DNA of 64,000 nucleotides from Rhinopithecus roxellana. Taxonomy: Eukaryota > Chordata > Mammalia > Primates > Cercopithecidae. Below the pieces are notes generated by a model. It did not search any database. It worked only from the letters and a program-made list of their open reading frames with translations, and was not told the DNA's origin. A program made the translations under genes and the position numbers. The stretch lies in assembly GCF_007565055.1 (NCBI RefSeq), contig NC_044556.1:131477808-131541807 (forward strand), read 5' to 3'. Of the stretch, positions 11,961 to 22,570 are shown piece after piece; within the stretch, counting starts at the first letter, position 1; the number at the start of each line of letters is the position of its first letter.

Positions 11961-12611
11961 CTTCTGCTCACCTCCCCTGAGATTTCCCTGCCGCTATCCA
12001 TTCTTTCACCTAGCCCACAGTTACACAGAATCTCCACATTCTCACCGCAGGTTCTTCGTTACCGCAGCCATGAATTCATCCTGAGGTCTAGATGCCCTAT
12101 AAGGCCGAAAGGGACATCCCTCTCAAGGGCATATATATCTGAACAGTTTTTAAAATGTAAAGCAAAAAAATATATATTTTTAAGCCAGAAGATTGCTGCT
12201 CTGAATGGGCCTCACATCAATTAGTGGGCAGAGGATTTGGCTAGAGAGGAAGTGGGAATAGGGTCTTCTCAGAACCTGTGAATTACCAAACTCCCTCCTT
12301 TAGATTCTAGACTTTAGGGCCTTGGGTAGCACCAGCCATCAATACCTCATGAATTCTCAGCCACCCAGATACTTGGCCAGTCACTGGGAGTTTTACTAAT
12401 CAGCACCTGGGCCAAGGGCCATTCCCCTGCCTGGAGCATCTTGCAATGGTGATGGCTACACCTTCCTGAGCTAGCCTGTGTCCCCACAAACCTCACATAT
12501 CTGCACTTGGACATTCTGGGCTAGTTAAGCTTAAAGATGCTTACAAGGAGCAATATACTTGAGTTAATTGGCTAGGAAAATGCAGGTATGAACGTGGAAG
12601 CAGGGAGCCAG

Positions 12612-12712
12612 GGGCAGTGGAGGAACTGCCATGGTCCAAGTGGATATTATGAATGGGGAGTCATGGGCAGTGGAGGAGCTGCCATGGTCCAAATGGATAT
12701 TGTGAGTGGGAA
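12612..12712. repeat. Tandem duplication, about 53-bp period, two copies
   Basis: The unit starting GGGCAGTGGAGGAACTGCC (12612) recurs at 12665 as GGGCAGTGGAGGAGCTGCC and continues with ATGGTCCAA and TGGATATT in both copies. Only a few substitutions separate the two units. Confidence 0.9.
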
Positions 12713-15560
12713 GGCCTCGGAGGCACATGGCTGCCAGGACCTGTCTTGCCTGCAAGTTCAGCACTGAGAACCCATCTGCTTTTAAGCCTGTGCTTATCAC
12801 TTTCAGGCTTTCAGGGGAAGATTCAACCCCCCCAAACAATCATAGACCCCACATAGACCCATGAGAATGCGAGAGGTCTGCAGCTTGAATGAGAAAGTAC
12901 TCGTGCCCAGTCCTACCTCTCAGGGCAGGCACTGAGCTTCTTGGATCTGCTGAGCAGGTGTCTGAAATTGCATGAGACATTTCCAGCTGTGGGGAGTGAC
13001 CAGGTGAGCCCCACGCTATTGTGAACACTTCTGTTAGGAACAAGGACAGGGAATGACATGGAAGAGGCCCTGGTTTCACTCCAGTCAGAGCCATCAGCCT
13101 CCTCTCCCAGCTCTTGGGGACTGGCAGAGAAACCCCCACTTTGTGTCACGCTGCCTAGCTATGTTCCTGGGAACACCGTTCAAGAGAGATGCTCTGAAAA
13201 AAAGATTTACAAGGTGAAGCAAGTTTGGGAAATGTTGTGTGCTGTCCCAAACCCCCTGTGTGTGTGTGTTTGTGTGTGGGATGGAGTGTGTGCCCACTGT
13301 GTGCAAAAGTATTAAAGGCCCCAAGAAGTCCTGCTGGGGAGAAACCTTCTTACCTTTACCTAACCCAGGCTTTCTCTCATTGGTTTGATTGCAAGTTCCT
13401 ATAGCACCAGTATTTCATGGCCTGCATTTTAGGAATACCACTGTCAACACTCTCAACTTCTGTTGTCTTTCATCAGTGACTTGTATGCGTGTTGTCAGTT
13501 CCCTTTCTGGCCCCATCGCCCAAGCATGTTTTCAGGAAAGGGTATGAATTCCCTGGCCACCATTGCTCCCGGGTTCCCATCTTTAATTTGCAGGATGAGT
13601 CTGGGATTCTGGGTGCCTGTGCCAGGCCCAGGGCAACCTAGGCTGTTCAGAAGGCTTATGGGACACTTGGTCCTGGTGTGGTCCCTGATTGCTCCATGAT
13701 TGTTTGTTCAGAGGTCTGGGTTACAGCCATGATGGGAGGGGAGGAGCACTCCCCCTTTGATCAGTGGGCATGGGTGGCCCAGGGCAGGCTGTGCGTTGGA
13801 GGGCCAGTCCTTAGAAGGTGGGCATGCTAGTTGGGTGGGCGTCTGTGGTGTGTGTCTGCTGGCATGTTTGGCTCTCAGGGGCTTGGCGCCCAGAGTGTTT
13901 GAAGGAGGAGGAATGCCCATGGGTGCTGAGGGACTTTCTATGTGGGGAGGCTCCTGTCTGAGTGGGAGGGTTTAAGCAGGCACAGTGGGATGTGGAGGCA
14001 GTGGACAGGCTCTGAGGTCCCCTGAGGCCGGGTCTGTTTTTAGTTCCAGTGGCTGAGCCTCAGGGCAGCAGAGGCCCGTGGAGTGGTCTCTGGTGTCTGT
14101 ATGCTGTGTGAGTGTTAGAAGTGCGTGGGAAGGAAGGATGGCGGTCAGCTTCTGGCGAGTGAGTGTGACTCTCCAGTGTGACTCAGGGATGCATGGTGGT
14201 GGGGGAGGAGAAGGCACTGCCAAATGAGGATTAAGAGAAGGACTCGGGGCTCACACACAGCCAGCATCTCAGCCCTGCAGCCCTGCATGCCAGCACCCAG
14301 ACCAGAGCAACTGGTGAGCAGCTCACATCTCATTGCACACACTGCCCCAAGCCCTCTGCCCTGCCCTCCCCAGAGATGCCCTGGGTGCCAACTTAACATT
14401 GTGTTATTGCCACAGATAGCCTGGCAGGATGGGGGGGCATTGCAGGGATAGCTGTGATTTGCCCTCCTGAACTCCACGAGAGGGTTCCAGGCCCTGCACC
14501 CTACACAGCCTGTCTGGGTATGTGGGGAGATAAGAACAGCCCCTCTCCTTCCGTCCACTTTGCCAGATCTATTGCTCCTCTCTTCTGCCTGGATTCCAGA
14601 ATCTTCTAGAGCACAGGTTGCTCAGCAAGACCAGTTGCAGTAGCTAACTTGTGTTTGTCCTAACAGTAATCACAGAATGAAATCCCAACATGCAGAATGA
14701 CAGTGCTGGGAGCTGGTGATTCCCTCTTTCTCTTCTGGCAGTCCTTCCCACATCCCTTGGAGCGTGTGGCAAAACCTTCCTGCAGGGGTCAGGATGCTGG
14801 CACCCGAGTCATAGTCCTGTTTTTAAAAAGGCACAGGGAGCACCTCACCTGTTTTCAAAAACATCTAACAGAAAAAAGCCTGCATTTATTCATTGTAGTG
14901 TGGTTCTTACAGGACTGGACTTTGCTGTCCAGGATTCAGATTTGTGATCAGTCTCTGTTTCGTATAGATGCAGACGCTTAGGAGAAAATAAGGTGGAACA
15001 AAGCAAGCCTCTCCTTCCCCGAGAAGTACTTTGCTGAGTGGAATTTTAAAATAGAAGGAAGCTCACATGGAGAGAATTGTTTCTTTTCCAGGGGCTCTTC
15101 TGTTACTTAGTGGTGCAGAGATTCTGGAAGAGGGGACTCCAGTTGTGAGCCCAGGAGAGCAACAGATTGCAGCATCTGGATCTGTGCACAAGCGTTTTTA
15201 CCCAGTCCAGTGGTTTGAAGACTGGGGAGAACAGGGGGTCTGCTATGGCATTAATTATGTGACTTCCTTCTTTCTTCCCCCTTCCATTTTCAGCCTTTGT
15301 TATTGGATTTGTTATTGAATTCACTCAGTAGCTGGAGTGTCTGTCATATGCCCAACTATATTATGTATTGGCTACATATGTTCTTTTTATGAAGAAGATG
15401 CTTTGTGTTCAGAGACCAGGCAAAAATGTTTTTGGTTTCACATGCTAAGGACCATCCTCTGTCCTGTCTGCCTGTTTACAAATAAAAATCACGCAAACTG
15501 CACAGACACAATGTGGATTGATAGAGCTTGTGTGTTTATGGGCATGGCCATCTTGGAGGC
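12713..15560. other. Intron 1 sequence before exon 2, mainly unique
   Basis: No exon or clear interspersed repeat is recognised. There is a short GT-rich tract at about 13256-13279 and GC-rich, GGG-containing sequence at 13600-14450. Open frames here have no recognisable domains. Confidence 0.5.
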
Positions 15561-15584
15561 TGTGTCCCTCTCTGGTGAATTTGT

Positions 15585-15605
15585 TCCTTAACTCCGCTTT
15601 CCCAC
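15585..15605 (+). promoter_or_regulatory. CACNA1E: U12-type branch point and AC acceptor of intron 1
   Basis: The sequence TCCTTAACT (15585-15593) is an essentially perfect minor-spliceosome branch site, with candidate branch adenosines at 15590-15591. The 3' splice site follows 14-15 nt later as CCCAC|G, with AC at 15604-15605. The spacing is typical of U12 introns, which lack a long polypyrimidine tract. There is no AG in the usual place. Any upstream AG acceptor would read an in-frame TAA at 15589-15591 straight before the conserved exon. An exon start at 15606 gives exactly 106 bp, the size expected for this exon in the Cav2 family. Minor AT-AC introns are known in voltage-gated sodium and calcium channel genes. 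Confidence 0.88.
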
Positions 15606-15711
15606 GCCATTTGAGTACATGATCCTGGCCACCATCATTGCCAACTGCATCGTCCTGGCCCTGGAGCAGCATCTTCCTGAGGACGACAAGACCCCCATGT
15701 CCCGAAGACTG
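15606..15711 (+). CDS. CACNA1E: CACNA1E exon 2: domain I S1 segment
   Basis: This 106-bp coding exon supplies the last base of a codon begun in exon 1 and then 35 complete codons, starting PFEYMILATIIANCIVLALE and ending at MSRRL. The hydrophobic run from about residue 4 to 19 is transmembrane segment S1 of the domain I voltage sensor. The acidic stretch QHLPEDDK that follows is the start of the extracellular S1-S2 loop. The exon ends in phase 0 at CTG, followed by the normal U2-type donor GTATGT. The 5' boundary is a U12-type AC acceptor, so gene finders limited to GT-AG rules may misplace it. Cav2.1 has LPDDDKTPMSERL here, so the E and R residues point to Cav2.3. I see no frameshift or stop. 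Confidence 0.95.
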
Positions 15712-16631
<920 letters not shown>

Positions 16632-16639
16632 TAAGTCCA

Positions 16640-16670
16640 CTTTCTCTCTCTCTGTGTGTGTGTGTGTGTG
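16640..16670 (+). repeat. TC/TG simple repeat just inside intron 3
   Basis: A pyrimidine tract of TC units runs directly into nine TG units (16653-16670). It begins about 10 nt after the exon 3 donor. In the transcript it gives a UC-rich tract followed by a UG repeat, which are known binding preferences of PTB-type and of CELF or TDP-43-type RNA-binding proteins respectively. Any effect on splicing is inference. Confidence 0.85.
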
Positions 16671-17140
16671 AAGAGGGTTGGTGTCATGAAGTGGCTGGGG
16701 GCAGGGAAACTGGGGTGGAAAGAGCAATATGTAGAGTAGGGGCAGAAGAAAAAGCTCAAGGCTAAGATTCCCCAGGGTGTTGGACCATAGGTCAGCCACC
16801 TCAAGAGCAGGATGAGTACTGTGTGGAGATGCTTGTGGTGTTAAGCAGAGGCCGTGGGACTCTCAGCCAGGTCTGAAAGCTGCCACTTCTGGTTTCCCAT
16901 TCTGTGCTTGGCTCAGTGGCTAAACACCCACTTCTCTGGGGAGGGTGACTTTTCCCAATAAGCCTTTTCACCAACGCAAGCAGCTTACCCCCGCCTGAGA
17001 GGCACCTCCGAGACAGGCCAAAAGATGCAGTCAAATGCAGCTTCTTTGGGGTGTTGGAGAAGACCCCAGCCATATTTTCTGAACTGATGATTGAGACTTG
17101 TGTTCTGATAACAGAATTTTTCATGATTTGCAGGTTTATT

Positions 17141-17340
17141 AATAGTATAAAATCGAATCATATTAAAATGTTGGATAAATCATTCTGTGGAAATTAATAT
17201 AGCCATAGAACATTGGGGTTGACCCAGTGTCACCGCAGCATATATGATGGTGGTACATTTAGTTAAATATTTGATAAATCTTTCTTTTGGAAATGAATAT
17301 AGTATGAGGACGTTGGGTTGACCGAGTGCTGTTGGCAGCT
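17141..17340. repeat. Diverged tandem duplication, about 100-bp period
   Basis: The segment with GTTGGATAAATCATTC, GGAAATTAATATAG, then ATTGGGGTTGACCCAGTG and GCAGCA (17162-17240) recurs about 100 bp later as TTTGATAAATCTTTC, GGAAATGAATATAG, then GTTGGGTTGACCGAGTG and GGCAGCT (17262-17340). By eye they agree at about three quarters of positions. Confidence 0.85.
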
Positions 17341-20030
17341 AATGTGTTGGCCTTGGGAATGGTGTGATGGGCAGGCCTTCCTGGGCATTTGTGGCTTCCT
17401 GTTGGTCTTTGTGTCAGGTGGCTCTCAGTGCCTGCAGGGCTGGGCACTGGGGAGTGGTCCTGTGTGGATGTGGCAGCGAGTGATGTGGTCTGGAAATTCC
17501 CTTACCCAACTGCTTGGGAGACAGAGTTCAAACCCATGAAGAAAAGAAGAGAGTGACTTAGAATGACAGGGAAGGGGAAATATTAGCTACTATGTGATTG
17601 ACCAAAAGGAGAGAGAAAAGAGGAATTGTTTTCCAGGGAGGAGTCAGAGGAATGGTGAAGGTAGGTAAAGTCTCAGAGGGAAGGGTAAGGGCTTGGGAAT
17701 GATTGCATCTGTTTTTTGTCTTGTGGAATAGACAAAATACTCTTATTTTTTAACCTTTACGCCATTGGGATTACATGAAAGAGAAAACACTGAAGATGTA
17801 ATGGACTGGAATATGTAAATGGAAGCACGTAAGCATGTAAGCAGCCAGCCCCTCAATATGGGAAATGGATAAATAGACAGGGATGACTATTCATGTTTAA
17901 AAATATCTGTTGCCTTACAAAAGAATTTTCTGGAGGTTATTTTTCTAAAAGAAAATTCTACTACATTTTAAATATGAGTTAGTATATGAAGATATAGTTT
18001 CTACATAGTATTACGGAAGTATATTGGGTAATGTTTTAAATGTCCCTAAAATAAATAATATGTGCTGTATTAGAAGAGGCCTGTATGAGAATCTGAATGA
18101 TTTAGAAATGTTATGATTCTATCTAGAAGAAAAGTGTACAAGTCACTACAGAAGAATTAAAAAAAAAAGAAGAAAAGTATTGTAATGTATATATAATAAG
18201 TTTATGTGAATTCTTGGTCCTGCTCAGCTCTATATGTGGCAGAATCCATTTGAAATTTCTTGTCTAGTCCATTTATTTTTATTTAAATGATTATATGTTC
18301 ATTAAAGAAATATGGAAAATATAGAAAAATCAAAAGAAGAAAAAAAAAATAATTCACTGATTCAGAAAAATTCCAGATTATTTTGGGGTATTTCTTTCCA
18401 GGCCTTCAATGCCAAGCAAGCTGTCCTTTAAGTGCTTGTAATTTTGCTGCTTTTTCCCAATATAGTCTGAGCATATTACATGTTATTGCATATTTTGGTA
18501 AAAATCTGTAATGATTGATCAGCAGTTTGTTAAGTAGATGTACACATCTTGCTTCTCATTTTTGCAATTACTTGACACTTGGATTCTTTCTGTTTTTTGC
18601 TGTGATAAATAATTATTAAAGATGCTCCAATGTACGTCTTTTGGATGTCACATTTTACGAGGCATTTTACAAGGTTGAAGAAGTACTTCTGGAGGAGAAT
18701 ACAGCTGTTCTGGTGTGGGGTCTGGGAACTATGATGGCTGAGAGGAGGTGGAGAAACTGGACTGTTTGACTGCATGAGAGAAGACTCACAGTAGATGTTA
18801 ATCTCTCTGCAAATAAGGGTTGCTACATGGTTGTTGAAGCAGCAGATTCATAGGGGCCCGTAGGGTTCTTTTGTCAGCACAACCAAGAAGGGCCCCTGGG
18901 TCCTTGCCTGCATGTCCAGGGGGTGTTCAAGAGTTGGTGCAGGTGCTGAGCTTGGCTGAGTCAGTTGTCCTCTCTGTGCTCTTTTTCCCATCCCTCACAT
19001 CTTCCCTTCTTAGTGGATCTTCAGGTGTCCCTGGCTTTGTGGATTGCCTTTGCAGGCCCCTGATTTCCACCTGAACTCACAGGACTTTGCTCCTGTTCCT
19101 CCTCCAGACCCGCTGCTTAGCCCTCTTCCCAGCATGGACCATTCCCTTGTTCTCTCCTCAATTCACGGGTGAATGTGCTCCAGGCAAAGAGCTTGGTCCT
19201 CTTGAGATCCCCGCTGAGGGGCTGAGGGTTGCGGTTCTATCCCACAGGAATGGATGATCATATTTAGTCTTACAGTCACATGGTGCTCTCATCTACCACA
19301 CTGTGTGGCTCTAAGATGCACGTTTTTCATGCTGGAACATTGCTGAAATCAGCCTGTGTCTTACAATAATGGCATGATATAGTTTAATTGACAGCATGTT
19401 TTTCTTTCTTAGTGCTACATAAAATTATGGGGCATCATACAATTGTTGGAGTTGTAGATTCAATGACATGTGATACCAACCAGGGAGGCAGGCAAAGCGG
19501 ACTTTAGAGATGAGTCATCTGGTACTCGAAGAGGGTAAGTTATTTGCCTAAGATCTCTCCTGCCTCTTAATGGCAGATGCAGGAGTCGGAATGGTGCCCT
19601 TTGATCTGGGGCTGGTGTTTTGACCCCTGCCCTGTGCAGCCTCCTTTCCAGGCCACCCGGTATCCTCCTTTGTCTTCCTGACACCTGCACCCACAGCAGT
19701 CCCTGCTGACAGCTCTTCCTTCCCACCTCATCTCCAGGTGTCACCTCCTATTTTCCCCTGTGCACAGGAGGAATGACAGGTGCTGGAGCATGACACAGTG
19801 CCTCAGGGCTGAGGCTGCACAACTTCTCAGCTCTCAGTGCTGACAGGAGGGAAGTGGGTGCTGAGGTGTCAGTCAACTGGCTCAGTGTAAGACCTACTCT
19901 TACTGACCTTTGCTAAGAGATGACTAGTTGGAGGGCCTGGGAAACCACATTCTGCCTGTGACCTGTGACCTCCTAAACTTTCGTATTCTTTGGCCTATAA
20001 GTTGAGGGTGTGCATGGTTCAGAAAGTGCA
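17341..20030. other. Intron 3 sequence, mainly unique
   Basis: It is AT-rich at 17800-18700, where the stretch 18245-18660 resembles an old, unnamed interspersed repeat. A weak MIR3/L3-like tail is seen near 19450-19640. No exon is recognised. Confidence 0.45.
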
Positions 20031-20170
20031 TTTATGTACACTGCTTCATCTTGTCCTCATAATGCCATAGTAAAGACCTTGTTAGCCTCATTTTACAGAT
20101 GAAGAAACTGAGGATCAGAGAGGGCACATGAATTGCTAGTAGGCACTAGATCCAGTGCTTGAGCCCACAT
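20030..20170 (-). mobile_element. MIR SINE fragment, antisense
   Basis: CATTTTACAGATGAAGAAAC, TGAGGATCAGAGAGGGCAC and AGATCCAGTGCTTGAGCCC fit the antisense MIR core and tail. Confidence 0.75.
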
Positions 20171-20879
20171 CTCCTGGCTCCAGGTTCCTTCTTTGACTCA
20201 CTTTTCCCCATTCTGTCAGTTACTTCACAACCCCAAGGGCTCCATGGTTCTAAGGCTCTGTGGTTGCAGGTTCCTTTAGTCCCCATGAGGCAGTGTGGGA
20301 TGAGCTCAGGGAGGGGCATAATTAGGCAAATGTTCACTCTCAAAAGTGGGGCTTCACATGTGAGTTGAAGGGGACAGGAGCCCCATGTGTCCATCCTGAT
20401 ACTTCTCTCTGTGGTAAAGAAGGCATGCCACTTTAACTGTCAGCATAGCATGGTTTGATGTGTAGAGAGTGGATCAGAGTTCCAACTGATTTCTTCATTA
20501 ATTGGCTTGTTTGTTCACTCATTCACTCACCCATTCATTAATTCAGTGAAACTAGTAGTGGGTTATTGAAGGCAGACGGAAATGCTGGGACCAAGAAACA
20601 TGGACGTTATTGTATTTTCCCGCCTGCTAAAAGACAGTGGAATTTGCCATTCTTTTAACACATTCTTATCTTACAGAACTTGGGATCTCTCTTGCACTGC
20701 GAACAACTCAGGCAATTTCTAAACACTTGTCAGGCCACCTGGAGAATTCCAAATTAGTTGAAGTCACTACTACACATTTGTCTTAAGAGTAAGTTATAAA
20801 AATATAGTACCTGGAATAGATGGGCAGATGAGAAGGGAGGATGAGAGTCAAGGGCACTCCAAACCATGGATAACAACAG

Positions 20880-20985
20880 GGAAATGAAGGCGAGGACTGT
20901 GCCTTAGATGCCCACTCATCTCTATATGCCCAGTGCCTGCATATAGTTGGTACTCAGTAAATGCTGATTGAATTGAATTACTGGC
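20880..20985 (+). mobile_element. L2 LINE 3' end
   Basis: GAGGACTGTGCCTTAGATG, CCCAGTGCCTGCATATAG and GGTACTCAGTAAATGCTG form the conserved L2 terminal block in sense orientation. Confidence 0.65.
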
Positions 20986-21455
20986 CTGTTCCCAGATTCT
21001 CTTGTCTATAGGATACAAAAATGAGTGCTGGGGGAAGGCTGGGGCTGGGGTAGAGAGGGTTTGTCTGTTCCCAGCCTTCCTCCTTGGCCTGGCGGAGCCA
21101 GGCAGTGTCTGTGTCTCTCTCATCTCTATCTACCTCTTCCAGGCTGCTCATATTCTGGTCACTCTATTAGGAAAGTGAAAGCTAAGCTGGGAGCTCAATT
21201 TCTAGGCCATTAAGCAATATTGGGATTCCAGTCATCTGTGGTTATTTACCAGGTTGTCAGTGTTACCTCCTGAGAATTGCTTCCTGGGTGATGAGGGCAG
21301 AGTCAGGGCTGCATATTGAAGACGTAACCTCATTGAAGTGGCTGTGGATGGGATGGAGGTTGGAGGGGTGGATAAGGAGAAAGCAGGGGTATCACATCAC
21401 CTGGCATTTACCATATAATAAAAATGGCCTTTATTGAACCATATGCCAAAGACTA

Positions 21456-21456
<1 letters not shown>

Positions 21457-21504
<48 letters not shown>
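21457..21504. repeat. (AC)24 microsatellite
   Basis: An uninterrupted AC dinucleotide repeat of 48 bp. It is long enough to be length-polymorphic in a population. Confidence 0.98.
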
Positions 21505-21506
<2 letters not shown>

Positions 21507-21569
21507 TTTCTAATCCTAAGAATGGTACCAGGAGATGAAAATCATTAGGCTTGGCTATTACCCAGTCCC

Positions 21570-21695
21570 ATTTTACAGATGGAGAAGCCAAGGCACAGAC
21601 AATTTAAGTAACTTGTCCAAATCCAAATGGTTGGTATAAGGTAAAGTCAGAATTTGAACCTAGGCCTGTTTGCCTTTAGCACCTGGGCACCTTCC
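21570..21695 (-). mobile_element. MIR SINE fragment, antisense
   Basis: CATTTTACAGATGGAGAAGC, AAGTAACTTGTCCAAATCC and AATTTGAACCTAGGCCTG fit the antisense MIR order. Confidence 0.75.
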
Positions 21696-22129
21696 CTAGG
21701 CCAAGTGATGTCACTGTCTCAGGCTCAGCGATGGCACCAGCTGTTCCTGTGCTACTGGAGCAATTTGGTCTCCTTTCCCTATTTCCTTTGAGCCTTTTTG
21801 GGTTCGGGCCAAATGGAGAAAAGCGGGTTATCCCTTTCCATCTAGGAAGTCTTTATTTTCCGTTGTATGTTTAAGTATTGGTGACATTACAGAGCTAGTC
21901 TTGAGTGTTGGTAATATTGTCTATTTTTCTACAAAAACCCCCAAATCAGCTCAAAATATGCTCTTTCCTGAGTTTTGCCAGCCTTGTGTGGGAGGTGACC
22001 TGCGTTGGCTCTTCCCTTTACTGTGGAGGACATGGTATAGACTCTGGGGAGGGGCAGGTGTGTCTGTGCCTGGCTCTTCCTCCTTCCTCTGCCAAGATCA
22101 TCACCCCGGGGCCCAGGAGGCCCCTCAAG

Positions 22130-22570
22130 AGCTATTGCTGGATACCCACCGTGTGCTGGGTACTGTGTTCGGTGTGGGTGGAATGGGGCCTAGTGTCTTC
22201 CACGGTGGTGGGGGCTGGGGCCACGCAACATGAGAACCTGAAAGGGTGTCCAGCCTAGCCCTGGGGCACTGGGGAAAGTTTCTTGAAAGAAGTCACATTT
22301 AAACAAGTGTAAAGGATGGACATATGGGACTCAGCTGGGCGGGGAAGGAGACGAGCCTTTCTGGTAGAAAGAATGCTGTGCACAAATGCCCCGTGGGGGT
22401 GTCTTGTGGAGAGAGGCACACAGACAGACCACAGGACACTTCTGGAAGCCTGACGGGTGGCATGGGGAGAGACCTGCAGAGGTCAGCAGGGGCCAGTCTA
22501 GGCCATTCTGAGGAGTCTGTACTTTAACCAGAGGGCAGTGAGGAGCCACAGAAGGCTTTGAGCAGCGGGT
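22130..22570 (-). mobile_element. L2 LINE 3' fragment, antisense
   Basis: It has CCCACCGTGTGCTGGGTACT at the left, then GAAGTCACATTTAAACAAG, GCCAGTCTAGGCCATTCTG and GGAGCCACAGAAGGCTTTG, the block order of reversed L2. The two open frames at its left edge are not genes. Confidence 0.65.

Larger units (their letters stand above)
1..15605 (+). other. CACNA1E: CACNA1E intron 1, 3' portion
   Basis: This is non-coding sequence upstream of exon 2. The 5' splice site is outside the window. The interval holds ancient MIR, L2, MER5 and L3/CR1 fragments, two antisense Alu copies and long stretches with no recognised repeat. The intron ends in AC after a U12-type branch site, so it belongs to the minor (AT-AC) class, listed separately. 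The matching 5' splice site should begin with ATATCC at the end of exon 1. Confidence 0.9.

Noticed and set aside
11742..12224. Open frames on both strands around this region
   Set aside because: They overlap an L2 fragment and unique intron, with no recognisable protein content.
15067..15318. Open frame shortly before exon 2, considered as an alternative exon
   Set aside because: No homology to the calcium-channel N-terminus and no suitable splice site pair joins it to exon 2.
15541..15606. An upstream AG acceptor for exon 2 (GGAG near 15558)
   Set aside because: It would place an in-frame TAA (15589-15591) directly before the conserved S1 sequence, so the AC boundary at 15605 is preferred.
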